DNA of 14,039 nucleotides from Pseudomonadota bacterium (GTDB lineage Bacteria > SAR324 > XYD2-FULL-50-16 > JAHJRI01): contig JAKSDL010000400.1 of the NCBI GenBank assembly GCA_022360105.1, forward strand, positions 1 to 14,039, given 5' to 3'. Shown one piece after another: positions 1 to 7,113 of the stretch. The position numbers and the translations under genes were made by a program. Within the stretch, counting starts at the first letter, position 1, and each line of letters begins with the position of its first letter. The notes under the pieces were generated by a model, which searched no databases, had not been told where the DNA came from, and was given only the letters and a program-made list of their open reading frames with translations.

Positions 1-1377
1 CCCCTGGTGGAATCCATCATGAACTACTTCACAGCCATTGGTGCTGAGTATTTTGAAGTAGCCAGGTCAACTAGGGCTAACGATGCATTGCCAAATGGTT
101 ACTTAGGTGCTGCTGTTCTGATGAATGGTGACCGACAAGTATTTGCGGATTATCGAGCCATGATCGATAAGATGATCGATCTGTTCTATACCAAAGTCTG
201 GACAGACAAATCGGTTAACGATGCTGTCATTGATGAAGCTCTTGGCCAAAAAGGTGTTCTTCCGGAACGTGATATGACAGCCGAAGAAGAAGCTGCATAT
301 GAGTATTTCGTTAAGCGTGTTGCTGCGACTGGTCAGGAAAGCATTTTTACCAAGTATGCTGTTAAGTATGCTGAGCAGAACAAATGTAACAAGATGAACG
401 TTCTGATGGCTGCAATGATTCTGTCACTTTCCTGGAAAGCTCTGACAGGCCGACAGATTCCTAAGGAAACCGCACTGGATATTCCTAACTACCTGCATCT
501 TAATGGTGTAATCGTAGCTTGTTCGGCACCAGATCCTGACAATAATGCTTTCTGGAAGAAACTGACAGCTCAGGAAGACTTGGCAATGCTGGATATGAGT
601 TTTAGTGACACATGTTTCAGAATTCTCTTTAACAGAGAACCAGCTGAAAAAGAATTGTTTGCTCTGAACGCCATGCTGAACCTGACTATCTCCAATGGTC
701 CTGGAACAGTTAGTGCGAAAGGCTCTAAAGGTTCCGTCAGTGGTGGAAACCCAATCGCTTCCAGCTATGTAGGCTGGATGGTACACACAGGTCGTGATCA
801 TGGTGGAAACGGCTTTGAAGCTATCAAGTATGTCAACGATTGGATGGCTGATTTTGATCCGTACAAAGCCGGTTCAGAAGATGAACTGAACGCCAAGCTT
901 GAAGAGATTGCAAAGGCAGCAGCAGCAGACTATGCTTCCCTCAAGAAGAAAGCGAAAGAGGAAGGTGACCTGAAATACTTTAAGGTGCCTTGTGTGAACC
1001 ACCCGGTTTTCAAAAACAAACCGGTGAACTACGATCCACGTGAAACGCATATACGTGATATCTTTAAGGAAAGGGACGAGGTGAATCCTTTCCAGGAATT
1101 TTATCATCACCTAGTTCAACAGTTGTTTAACGCCGGAGCAACCAAAAACGTCTTCTGCGTAAATATCGACGCAGTTATCGCCACCATTTCCCTGGACTTA
1201 ATCTGGAAAGACATCAAGAGCGGAAAAATGCCTGAAAAAGATATGCAGGACATCGCTTTTACCCTCTTCCAATTCGCCAGAATGGTTGGTTGTTCCGCTG
1301 AGATCGCAGATCACAGAAGTCGTGGAAACCCAATTGACTGTCGAACGCCTGCTAGCCAGTGTGTTTGGGTTGGCTAA
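1..1377 (+). CDS. Citrate-synthase-superfamily protein, 5' truncated by window edge
   Basis: The reading frame is open at base 1 with no stop upstream, so the true start lies outside the window; the GTG at 7 is only an internal codon. The citrate synthase active-site series can be followed in order: His in HGGNGFEAI (codon at 799), His in NHPVFK (1000), Arg in YDPRE (1039), Asp in NIDAVIATI (1168), then an HRSRG stretch and a CRTPASQ..WVG ending that matches the Arg-Pro region at the family C-terminus. Members condense acetyl-CoA with oxaloacetate, or cleave citryl-CoA in the citryl-CoA/ATP-citrate lyase branch. Four extra residues separate the second His from the Arg compared with the usual GHRVYKNYDPR spacing, and GHR has become NHP. 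This is therefore a divergent member, and I cannot separate citrate synthase from a citryl-CoA lyase-like enzyme. It lies upstream of dsrC but is set apart by a hairpin and about 170 bases, so it is probably a separate transcription unit. Confidence 0.75.
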   Translation, partial: PLVESIMNYFTAIGAEYFEVARSTRANDALPNGYLGAAVLMNGDRQVFADYRAMIDKMIDLFYTKVWTDKSVNDAVIDEALGQKGVLPERDMTAEEEAAYEYFVKRVAATGQESIFTKYAVKYAEQNKCNKMNVLMAAMILSLSWKALTGRQIPKETALDIPNYLHLNGVIVACSAPDPDNNAFWKKLTAQEDLAMLDMSFSDTCFRILFNREPAEKELFALNAMLNLTISNGPGTVSAKGSKGSVSGGNPIASSYVGWMVHTGRDHGGNGFEAIKYVNDWMADFDPYKAGSEDELNAKLEEIAKAAAADYASLKKKAKEEGDLKYFKVPCVNHPVFKNKPVNYDPRETHIRDIFKERDEVNPFQEFYHHLVQQLFNAGATKNVFCVNIDAVIATISLDLIWKDIKSGKMPEKDMQDIAFTLFQFARMVGCSAEIADHRSRGNPIDCRTPASQCVWVG

Positions 1378-1423
1378 TACTTGATTGCATTGTTAAATCA
1401 AGCGAACTTGTTTTGTGAGTAAA

Positions 1424-1455
1424 TGCAGCCTTGTAAGATCGAGATCAAGGCTGCA
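1424..1455 (+). terminator. Hairpin after citrate-synthase-like gene, probable terminator
   Basis: TGCAGCCTTG (1424-1433) and CAAGGCTGCA (1446-1455) form a perfect 10-bp stem with a 12-base loop, 46 bases after the stop codon. The usual T-run does not follow at once; only a short TTTT lies at 1467-1470. It may act as a weak intrinsic terminator or as a 3'-end stabilising hairpin. The position between a stop codon and the next gene supports the call. Confidence 0.6.
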
Positions 1456-1546
1456 ATAAAACAAAGTTTTCAATTAAGAAAAAAACATGGTGTAATAGCC
1501 ACGTTTAGACTAATTGAGGAACTAATAATTAATATGGAGAAATAAC

Positions 1547-1885
1547 ATGGGTTTTGAACTGAATGGCAAGACGTATGAAACTGATGAAGATGGATATTTA
1601 ATTGACATCGGTGGTTGGGATAAAGATGTTGCAAATTTCCTTGCTGAACAGGAAGAAATTCCGGAACTGACAGAAAAGCATTGGCAAATCATCGACTTCC
1701 TTAGAAGTTACTACCAGGAATACCAGATTGCCCCAATGATTAAAATTTTGATCAAAGAAATCATGAAAGTTATGGATCTTTCCAAGCGTGATGCTTCAAA
1801 GATGCTGTACGAACTGTACCCTGCAGGACCTGCCAAGCAGGCATGTAAAATTGCTGGTCTGCCAAAACCGACAGGTTGTGTGTAG
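1547..1885 (+). CDS. dsrC: DsrC, sulfur-carrier substrate protein of the dsr pathway
   Basis: A small cytoplasmic protein that carries sulfite-derived sulfur between DsrAB and DsrMKJOP as a DsrC trisulfide. At 112 residues it has the usual length. It opens with the family pattern GFELNGKTYETDEDGYL and carries the central YYQEYQIAP segment. The flexible C-terminal arm holds both redox cysteines, C100 and the penultimate C111, with ten residues between them. That spacing marks a true DsrC rather than TusE or a single-cysteine paralogue. The start is ATG at 1547 with GGAG at 1536-1539. The gene is separated from dsrA by its own terminator, so it is probably transcribed alone, which fits the need for DsrC in excess over DsrAB. 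Confidence 0.96.
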   Translation: MGFELNGKTYETDEDGYLIDIGGWDKDVANFLAEQEEIPELTEKHWQIIDFLRSYYQEYQIAPMIKILIKEIMKVMDLSKRDASKMLYELYPAGPAKQACKIAGLPKPTGCV

Positions 1886-1907
1886 AATTTGATCAGAATG
1901 GTTGCAC

Positions 1908-1938
1908 TCCCTGGTTCCAATTCAGCCAGGGATTTTTT
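1908..1938 (+). terminator. Intrinsic terminator of dsrC
   Basis: TCCCTGG (1908-1914) pairs with CCAGGGA (1926-1932) across an 11-base loop, followed directly by six T (1933-1938). It starts 23 bases after the dsrC stop codon and ends 89 bases before dsrA, leaving room for a separate dsrAB promoter. I could not pick out a convincing -35/-10 pair there. Confidence 0.85.
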
Positions 1939-2027
1939 CAAATTATCACCAACTATGGCTGCTTTAAGTCCACTATCACTAAAAATTCCTGAGATTTGAA
2001 GCATCTGTAAAATATTGGAGAGGATTA

Positions 2028-3245
2028 ATGTCAGATACACCTATGATCGACGAACTGGAAAAGGGTCCATGGCCAAGTTTCGTCAGGGAAATTAGAAGAG
2101 CCGGGGAAAAAAGTGCTACGGCTAGAGATCTTATCAATATTCTCGAGCTATCTTACCGAGACAAGAAGACCCACTGGAAGCACGGTGGTGTTGTTGGTGT
2201 AAGAGGATATGGAGCTGGAGTTATCGGACGCTATGTTGATATGCCGGAAGAGTTTCCCGGAGTAGCTCATTTCCATACAGTTCGTGTGAACCAAACATCC
2301 GGTTTCGTTTATAATTCCAAGGGAATGGGCGAAATTATGGATATCTGGGACAAGCGTGGTTCAGGTATGACTAACCTGCATGGTTCCACAGGTGACTTGG
2401 TTCTGTTGGGAACAAACACAGACCAGTTGGAACCGATCTTTACAGACATCGCTAACAAAGGTTGGGATCTCGGTGGTTCCGGCTCAGACCTTAGAACACC
2501 TAGCTGCTGTATAGGTCCTGCTAGATGTGAATTTTCATGTTTTGATACCATGGAAGTTACACGTGAATTGACCAACTACTACCAGGATGAACTGCACAGA
2601 CCTGCTTTCCCATACAAATTTAAAATTAAGGTTGCCGGTTGTGCTAACGACTGCGTTGCTTCCATTGCACGTGCTGACCTTTCCTTGATCGGTACCTGGA
2701 AAGACGATATCCAGCAAGACGACGCTGAAGTAGCAAAATATGTGAAAGGCGATGAAATCGATGTTTTGAGAGAAGTTGTGATGATGTGCCCAACCCAGTG
2801 TATGGATCTGGAAGGCGAAAAACTGACCATTGACAACGGAAATTGTGTCCGCTGTATGCATTGTATCAACAAGATGCCAAAAGCTCTGGCAACTGGTAAA
2901 CAAAAAGGCTGTACTATACTGTTGGGTGCAAAGGCACCAATTGTTGAAGGTGCTATGCTTTCATCTGTAATCGTTCCTTTTATGGAAATGGAAGCTCCCT
3001 ATGAGCCATTAAAAGAGCTGATTGAAGCATTCTGGGAAGTTTGGGATGAAGACGGAAAGAACAAAGAAAGAATCGGTGAATTCATGGAAAGAATGGGTAA
3101 AGGTGAATTTGTTAAGGCCGTTGCTGAAGTTCTGGAAGATAATGACTCAGAACTTGAACTTGACGTGCTGCCTGACCAGATCTTCCATCCAAGGGAGAAC
3201 CCATATATCTTCTATGATGAATATCTTGAGGATGATGGTACTTAG
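2028..3245 (+). CDS. dsrA: Dissimilatory sulfite reductase alpha subunit
   Basis: Catalytic partner of DsrB in the cytoplasmic alpha2-beta2 enzyme that reduces sulfite, or runs in reverse in sulfur oxidisers. At 405 residues it is slightly short for DsrA. Siroheme-[4Fe-4S] ligands are visible as C161-X5-C167 and C205-X3-C209. An inserted ferredoxin domain follows with C254 (CPTQC) and C273-X2-C276-X2-C279 (CVRCMHC). The start is ATG at 2028 behind a strong GGAGAGG at 2017-2023. It is the first gene of the dsrA-dsrB-dsrD unit, 78 bases ahead of dsrB. No cofactor residue is missing. The sequence alone does not tell me whether this is the reductive or the oxidative (rDsr) lineage; the adjacent dsrD favours reductive-type. 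Confidence 0.97.
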   Translation: MSDTPMIDELEKGPWPSFVREIRRAGEKSATARDLINILELSYRDKKTHWKHGGVVGVRGYGAGVIGRYVDMPEEFPGVAHFHTVRVNQTSGFVYNSKGMGEIMDIWDKRGSGMTNLHGSTGDLVLLGTNTDQLEPIFTDIANKGWDLGGSGSDLRTPSCCIGPARCEFSCFDTMEVTRELTNYYQDELHRPAFPYKFKIKVAGCANDCVASIARADLSLIGTWKDDIQQDDAEVAKYVKGDEIDVLREVVMMCPTQCMDLEGEKLTIDNGNCVRCMHCINKMPKALATGKQKGCTILLGAKAPIVEGAMLSSVIVPFMEMEAPYEPLKELIEAFWEVWDEDGKNKERIGEFMERMGKGEFVKAVAEVLEDNDSELELDVLPDQIFHPRENPYIFYDEYLEDDGT

Positions 3246-3323
3246 GCCTTCGCCTGAACCGAAAATCACCGTATGCGAAATAACGTTCAAGTTTTCAATA
3301 ACCTGAGATTATAAAAGGATAAA

Positions 3324-4397
3324 ATGGCAGAAGAAAGAATTACTGACCAGGGGGCGAAGGACTATAAAGAGTTCCTGCATCCAACAATGTTGAAAAACTA
3401 TGGTCAATGGAAATACCATGAAATTTTAAAGCCGGGTGTTTTGGTCCATGTAGCCGAATCCGGCGACAAGATTTACACCGTAAGAATTGGTTCTCCAAGA
3501 TTGCTGAGTACCAAATCTATCCGCTTTTTTATGGAAGTTGCAGACAAACATTGTGAAGGTTTTCTGCGCTGGACAACACGAAACAACGTTGAATTCCTGA
3601 CTGACAAGGAAGAAAACATTGAGAAAATCATCAAAGACGTTGAAGCTGACGGCTGGCCTGTAGGTGGAACCGGAAGAACTGCTTCCAACATGGTTCATAC
3701 TCAAGGTTGGGTACACTGTCATACATCAGCTACCGATGCTTCCGGTATCGTTAAGGCGATCATGGATGCAGTATTCGAAGATTTCACAACTGAAACTCTT
3801 CCTGGTAAATTGAAAATGGCATTGGCTTGCTGCCTGAACATGTGTGGTGCTGTACATGCTTCCGATATCTCCGTGCTCGGAATCCACAGACGACCTCCTA
3901 TTGTTGACTACAACATGCTGGGTCAAATCTGTGAAATCCCGACAACAATCGCTGCTTGTCCAACCGGTGCTATTCGACAGGACATCGTAGACGGCGTCAA
4001 AGCGATGAAGATCGTTGAAGACCAATGTATGTACTGTGGTGCTTGCTACACAGCTTGTCCAAATATGCCAATCGCTGACGCATTGAATGACGGTTGTTCA
4101 ATCTGGGTTGGTGGTAAAATCTCTAATGCTCGTTCCAAGCCTGGTTTTACTAAACTGTTGGTTCCTTACCTTCCAAACAATCCACCAAGATGGCCGGAAG
4201 TCGTTGAGGCTGTTCAAACAGTTATCAAGGTTTATAAGGAAAACGCCAAGAAATATGAGCGTGTTGGCGAAATGATTGAGAGAATTGGTTGGGCAAAATT
4301 CTTCAAATTAACAGGTTTTGAATTTACCAAGTATCATATTGACGATTTCAAATTGGCGTTCAAATCCTATAACACCTCTGCTCACCTCAGATTCTAG
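3324..4397 (+). CDS. dsrB: Dissimilatory sulfite reductase beta subunit
   Basis: Beta subunit of DsrAB, 357 residues, a normal length. The family stretch [14 protein letters not shown] holds C132, and CCLNMC supplies C170-X3-C174, corresponding to siroheme-[4Fe-4S] ligation. The ferredoxin domain has C212 (AACPTGA) and C235-X2-C238-X2-C241-X3-C245 ([13 protein letters not shown]). In characterised enzymes the beta subunit carries the catalytically active sirohaem. The start is ATG at 3324 with AAGGA at 3315-3319. The dsrA-dsrB gap of 78 bases shows no terminator, and dsrD follows after 9 bases, so the three genes should be co-transcribed. Confidence 0.97.
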   Translation: MAEERITDQGAKDYKEFLHPTMLKNYGQWKYHEILKPGVLVHVAESGDKIYTVRIGSPRLLSTKSIRFFMEVADKHCEGFLRWTTRNNVEFLTDKEENIEKIIKDVEADGWPVGGTGRTASNMVHTQGWVHCHTSATDASGIVKAIMDAVFEDFTTETLPGKLKMALACCLNMCGAVHASDISVLGIHRRPPIVDYNMLGQICEIPTTIAACPTGAIRQDIVDGVKAMKIVEDQCMYCGACYTACPNMPIADALNDGCSIWVGGKISNARSKPGFTKLLVPYLPNNPPRWPEVVEAVQTVIKVYKENAKKYERVGEMIERIGWAKFFKLTGFEFTKYHIDDFKLAFKSYNTSAHLRF

Positions 4398-4406
4398 GAG
4401 TTAAAA

Positions 4407-4679
4407 ATGGCAGTAGATTTAAATCAAGTAGCTGAAGATATGTTCAAAATGGTTGAAGAGGTTGCTGGTATCAAGAAGTATAAGCCAAGCGACGTTTTCA
4501 AGGAAATGGTCAAGAAATATAAGGACGAAGGTCTGACAAAGAAGGATTGTAAAGCTGCAATGAGAATTCTGATTGACAGCGAAAGACTGGTCTATACATA
4601 TTTCAACGGATCATGGGTTGAGTTACCGGGTCAGGAAGGCGCTGCAAAAGCCGCAGACGATGCTGCTGCAAAGAGCTAG
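4407..4679 (+). CDS. dsrD: DsrD, winged-helix activator of DsrAB
   Basis: A small winged-helix protein that was shown in sulfate reducers to increase DsrAB sulfite-reducing activity rather than to regulate transcription. The 90-residue product has the characteristic core: a helical N-terminus, KYKPSDVFKEMVKKYKDEG, then ILIDSERLVYTYFNGSWVELP. It is about ten residues longer than common DsrD proteins because of an Ala/Asp/Lys-rich tail. The RBS GGAG (4397-4400) overlaps the dsrB stop codon, and the start lies 9 bases downstream, indicating translational linkage. dsrD is widely used as a marker of reductive Dsr, but exceptions with other lifestyles exist. Confidence 0.94.
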   Translation: MAVDLNQVAEDMFKMVEEVAGIKKYKPSDVFKEMVKKYKDEGLTKKDCKAAMRILIDSERLVYTYFNGSWVELPGQEGAAKAADDAAAKS

Positions 4680-4693
4680 TAAGTGATCTCATT

Positions 4694-4717
4694 CTACCTC
4701 AATATACTTTGGGGTAG
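4694..4717 (+). other. Hairpin between dsrD and the A-type protein gene
   Basis: CTACCTCAA (4694-4702) pairs with TTGGGGTAG (4709-4717) over nine base pairs, one a G:U wobble, with a six-base loop. It is followed by a pyrimidine-rich stretch but no clean T-run. It could be a weak terminator, an attenuator or an RNA-processing site that lowers expression of the downstream genes relative to dsrABD. Confidence 0.5.
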
Positions 4718-4742
4718 GAAACCTTTTCCTTAAGAGAACTAA

Positions 4743-5111
4743 ATGTTCGAGATTACAGACAGTGCAGCAAAGCAATTTCAAGCTTCCGCCAAAACTATTG
4801 GTGATAATAGTTTGTCATTGAGGGTAACTGCCAGAAAGTCCCCGCTGGGTGCGGAAATGCAATACAACCTGGGGTTTGACAATCCCAAGGATAACGATGA
4901 AAAAGCAACCATCAATGGTGTCAATGTGATTATAGATCCAGATTCTATTGAGAATGTAAAAGCCATGATCATCGATTTCCGTGACTTTGAAGGACAGGAG
5001 CAGTTCGTTTTTATTAACCCAAACGACAAGAAAGACGCTTGCGAAACTTCTCCTGACGGATGTGACCCGGAAGGAAATCCGTCCTGCACATCCTGCAAGG
5101 ACGATGAGTAA
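4743..5111 (+). CDS. A-type (IscA/HesB-like) protein lacking canonical cysteines, DsrR-like
   Basis: The first ~95 residues follow the A-type Fe-S carrier fold: MFEITDSAAKQF, a LRVTARKSPLGAEMQYNLGFD strand region, NGVNVIIDPDS and an EGQEQFVFINPN end. The first conserved cysteine of IscA (in the region around residues 30-36) is absent, and the usual CGCGxSF ending is replaced by a tail with C100, C107, C115 and C118. DsrR of the Allochromatium dsr cluster is likewise an A-type protein without the cluster-binding cysteines and affects dsr expression after transcription, so DsrR is the closest named match. The cysteine tail is a difference from what I know of DsrR. The start at 4743 has only a weak purine stretch (AAGAGA) upstream. 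It may assist Fe-S maturation or regulation of DsrAB; no direct evidence exists here. Confidence 0.7.
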   Translation: MFEITDSAAKQFQASAKTIGDNSLSLRVTARKSPLGAEMQYNLGFDNPKDNDEKATINGVNVIIDPDSIENVKAMIIDFRDFEGQEQFVFINPNDKKDACETSPDGCDPEGNPSCTSCKDDE

Positions 5112-5127
5112 GTGATTCGCAGGGGTT

Positions 5128-5137
5128 TTACCGGTAA
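5128..5137. promoter_or_regulatory. Palindrome in the leader region before dsrL, possible operator
   Basis: TTACCGGTAA is a perfect 10-bp palindrome at 5128-5137. A related, imperfect TTACCGGCTAA begins at 5238 in the same 256-base gap (5112-5367). The gap also holds the direct repeat TCACTTG twice with a period of 12 (near 5160-5180) and TTGAAC twice with a period of 8 (near 5218-5231). These could be regulator sites, but nothing shows binding. I see no strong sigma-70 promoter in the gap. Confidence 0.25.
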
Positions 5138-5367
5138 CAAACATTGTTCATATTGTAAGTCACTTGATAGATCACTTGCGATTTTATTTGATCGAGAGAC
5201 TGGCAGACGGCAAGTTGTTGAACAATTGAACTAATATTTACCGGCTAAATAAAGACTACATTGCCGGATTAAAACAATTTAATTCATGGTCGGTGGATAC
5301 GGTAATATTTAATTGCCTGGAAACTGCCTATTTTCTTGAATGTTGAATTAATTATACAGGAAGAAAT

Positions 5368-7044
5368 ATGGCTATCGTTGTAAGAAAAATTAAGAGACCG
5401 GTTAGAGCTCATATCGGCGGTGGTAAGAAGTCTCAATCCACTCAGCTGCCCCGATATATCGTTAAGCGGCCTCCATGTACCGATACTTGTCCAAGTAGCG
5501 AGGACATTAGAGGTTATTTGACCTATATTGCCCAAGCCGAGGAGTATGGTAGAAGTCATGAAGAGTCCATGGAGCAGGCGTTCCATATCTTGACAGATAA
5601 GAACCCAATCCCTGCTGTTATGGGTCGTGTATGTCCTCATCCTTGTGAATCAGGATGTAATAGAAAAGATAAAGACAAGTCCGTAAGCATCAATAAAGTT
5701 GAACTTTCCATTGGTGAATTTGGACTCGCCAACAAGTTGGCCCTTAAGAAGCTGACTGATGAGAAAACAGGAAAGAAAGTTGCCGTTATCGGTAGTGGAC
5801 CTTCCGGAATCTCTTGTGCTTATCAATTGGCACGTCGAGGTCATGAAGTAACCATGTTCGAATCCAAGCCGGAAGTTGGTGGTATGATTCGCTGGGGTAT
5901 CCCTGCATATCGTCTGAAAAGAGATGTGATCATGCAAGAATACCAAAGAGTATTTGACCTTGGTGTTGAATTGAAGTTGAACACAGCCGTTGGTAAAGAT
6001 ATCTCACTGGACCAAGTAAAGAGCGACTATGACGCTATCTATAGTGCAATTGGAGCTCAGGTAGGTTGGACTTTGGGTCTGGAAGGTGAAAATTCCTCAA
6101 ACGTTTATACCGGTGTTGAATTCCTCTACAAGCATAACATGGAAGAGGAAATGGAAATCGGTAACAAAGCGATTGTTGTTGGTGGTGGTGATACCGCTAT
6201 GGACTGTGCTCGAAGCTTAAAGCGGATGGGTGTGGACGTAACAGTCGTTTATCGAAGAAGTCGAAACGAAATGCCGGCGATTGAAGAAGATATCGTAGGC
6301 GCTGAAGAGGAAGGTATCAACTTCGAATTCCTGTGCACACCAACAAGCCTGAAAGTTGATGGTGGCAAGGTTACAGGAATGAAACTGATCAGAATGGAAC
6401 TGGGTGAGCCGGATGAAAGTGGTCGAGCCAGTTTCAAACCGATTGACGGTTCCGATTTTGAGATGGATATTACCTGTCTGATTCCTGCTATTAGCCAGGA
6501 AGCTGACTTCACAGGTTTGGAAGAACTCAAAAACGAAAAGAACTGGACAACCGTAGCAACAGACTTCGGCCGTGTAACTGAAGATTCAAAAATCTGGTCA
6601 GGTGGTGATATCACCCGACAATTGGGTCTGGTTACAGAAGCTGTTGGTGATGGTCGTGTAGCTGCAGAAGACATCGATCGATTCCTGATGGGTGTTGAAT
6701 ACAAGAAACCGGAAGAAATGCCGATAATCTTGGCTGCAGCCATGAACTTCGGTCACTATGAGACCCTGGAAAGAAATGAAATTACGGAACGACCAGGTTC
6801 TGAAAGAATTGCCGACTTTGACGAGTATGTAACTCCATTTTCACAAGAAGCCCTGTTGGCAGAAGCCAAGCGCTGCATGAGCTGCGGCCAGTGTTTTGAT
6901 TGTGAAAACTGTTGGAAATTCTGTGGTGACGGTGCCGTTGACAAGCTGCCTAAGGGCCAGCACTTTCAATTCAATTGGGATAAATGTATTGGATGTAGCA
7001 AGTGTGCTGAAGAATGTCCTTGTGGCTTGATTGACATGGTTTAA
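5368..7044 (+). CDS. dsrL: DsrL-like NAD(P)H:acceptor oxidoreductase (GltD family) with C-terminal ferredoxin domain
   Basis: Iron-sulfur flavoprotein that exchanges electrons between NAD(P)(H) and DsrAB. Domain order in 558 residues: an N-terminal Fe-S region with C37, C41, C89, C93 and C97; FAD-binding Rossmann VAVIGSGPSG near 138-147; NAD(P)-binding Rossmann VVGGGDTAMD near 270-279; GGDITRQLG near 412-420; and a C-terminal ferredoxin with C503, C506, C509, C512, C515, C519 and C540, C543, C546, C550. R296-R297 in VVYRRSRNEMP, after the second Rossmann, suggest preference for NADPH. It is about 100 residues shorter than Allochromatium DsrL, which fits the shorter DsrL-2 type reported from reducing or disproportionating organisms. 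The start is ATG at 5368 with AGGAAG at 5358-5363. A terminator follows 11 bases after the stop codon. A generic GltD-like protein is the alternative, but the context strongly favours DsrL. Confidence 0.88.
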   Translation: MAIVVRKIKRPVRAHIGGGKKSQSTQLPRYIVKRPPCTDTCPSSEDIRGYLTYIAQAEEYGRSHEESMEQAFHILTDKNPIPAVMGRVCPHPCESGCNRKDKDKSVSINKVELSIGEFGLANKLALKKLTDEKTGKKVAVIGSGPSGISCAYQLARRGHEVTMFESKPEVGGMIRWGIPAYRLKRDVIMQEYQRVFDLGVELKLNTAVGKDISLDQVKSDYDAIYSAIGAQVGWTLGLEGENSSNVYTGVEFLYKHNMEEEMEIGNKAIVVGGGDTAMDCARSLKRMGVDVTVVYRRSRNEMPAIEEDIVGAEEEGINFEFLCTPTSLKVDGGKVTGMKLIRMELGEPDESGRASFKPIDGSDFEMDITCLIPAISQEADFTGLEELKNEKNWTTVATDFGRVTEDSKIWSGGDITRQLGLVTEAVGDGRVAAEDIDRFLMGVEYKKPEEMPIILAAAMNFGHYETLERNEITERPGSERIADFDEYVTPFSQEALLAEAKRCMSCGQCFDCENCWKFCGDGAVDKLPKGQHFQFNWDKCIGCSKCAEECPCGLIDMV

Positions 7045-7055
7045 TTGTTTCTGGA

Positions 7056-7097
7056 AAAAGTCTCTCTGTTCCTAGGGATCAGAGGGACTTTTTTTTT
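7056..7097 (+). terminator. Intrinsic terminator between dsrL and the RsbRD_N gene
   Basis: AAAAGTCTCTCTG (7056-7068) pairs with CAGAGGGACTTTT (7080-7092) over 13 positions with one G:U pair, and the T-run continues to 7097. Only 16 bases remain between the T-run and the start codon of the next gene. It should end the dsrA-to-dsrL transcript; partial read-through would feed dsrMKJOP. Confidence 0.88.
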
Positions 7098-7113
7098 ATC
7101 ATCTCATAAAAAT

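Noticed and set aside
1456..1546. Sigma-54 or sigma-70 promoter for dsrC
   Set aside because: No TGGCAC-N5-TTGCA pattern and no -35/-10 pair with acceptable match and spacing could be found, though a promoter must lie nearby.
3022..3306. Second + strand frame over the end of dsrA
   Set aside because: It lies out of frame inside dsrA, is Lys/Leu-rich, and has no RBS or family pattern.
6249..6743. Long open frame on the minus strand inside dsrL (about 164 codons)
   Set aside because: It lies fully within a well-supported gene with clear motifs. The peptide is serine/proline-rich low-quality sequence without any family pattern, as expected from the antisense of a coding frame.
7045..7113. Upstream extension of the RsbRD_N gene to a TTG at 7045
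   Set aside because: The extra residues would be encoded by the terminator hairpin and its T-run, and the domain match begins at the ATG at 7114.
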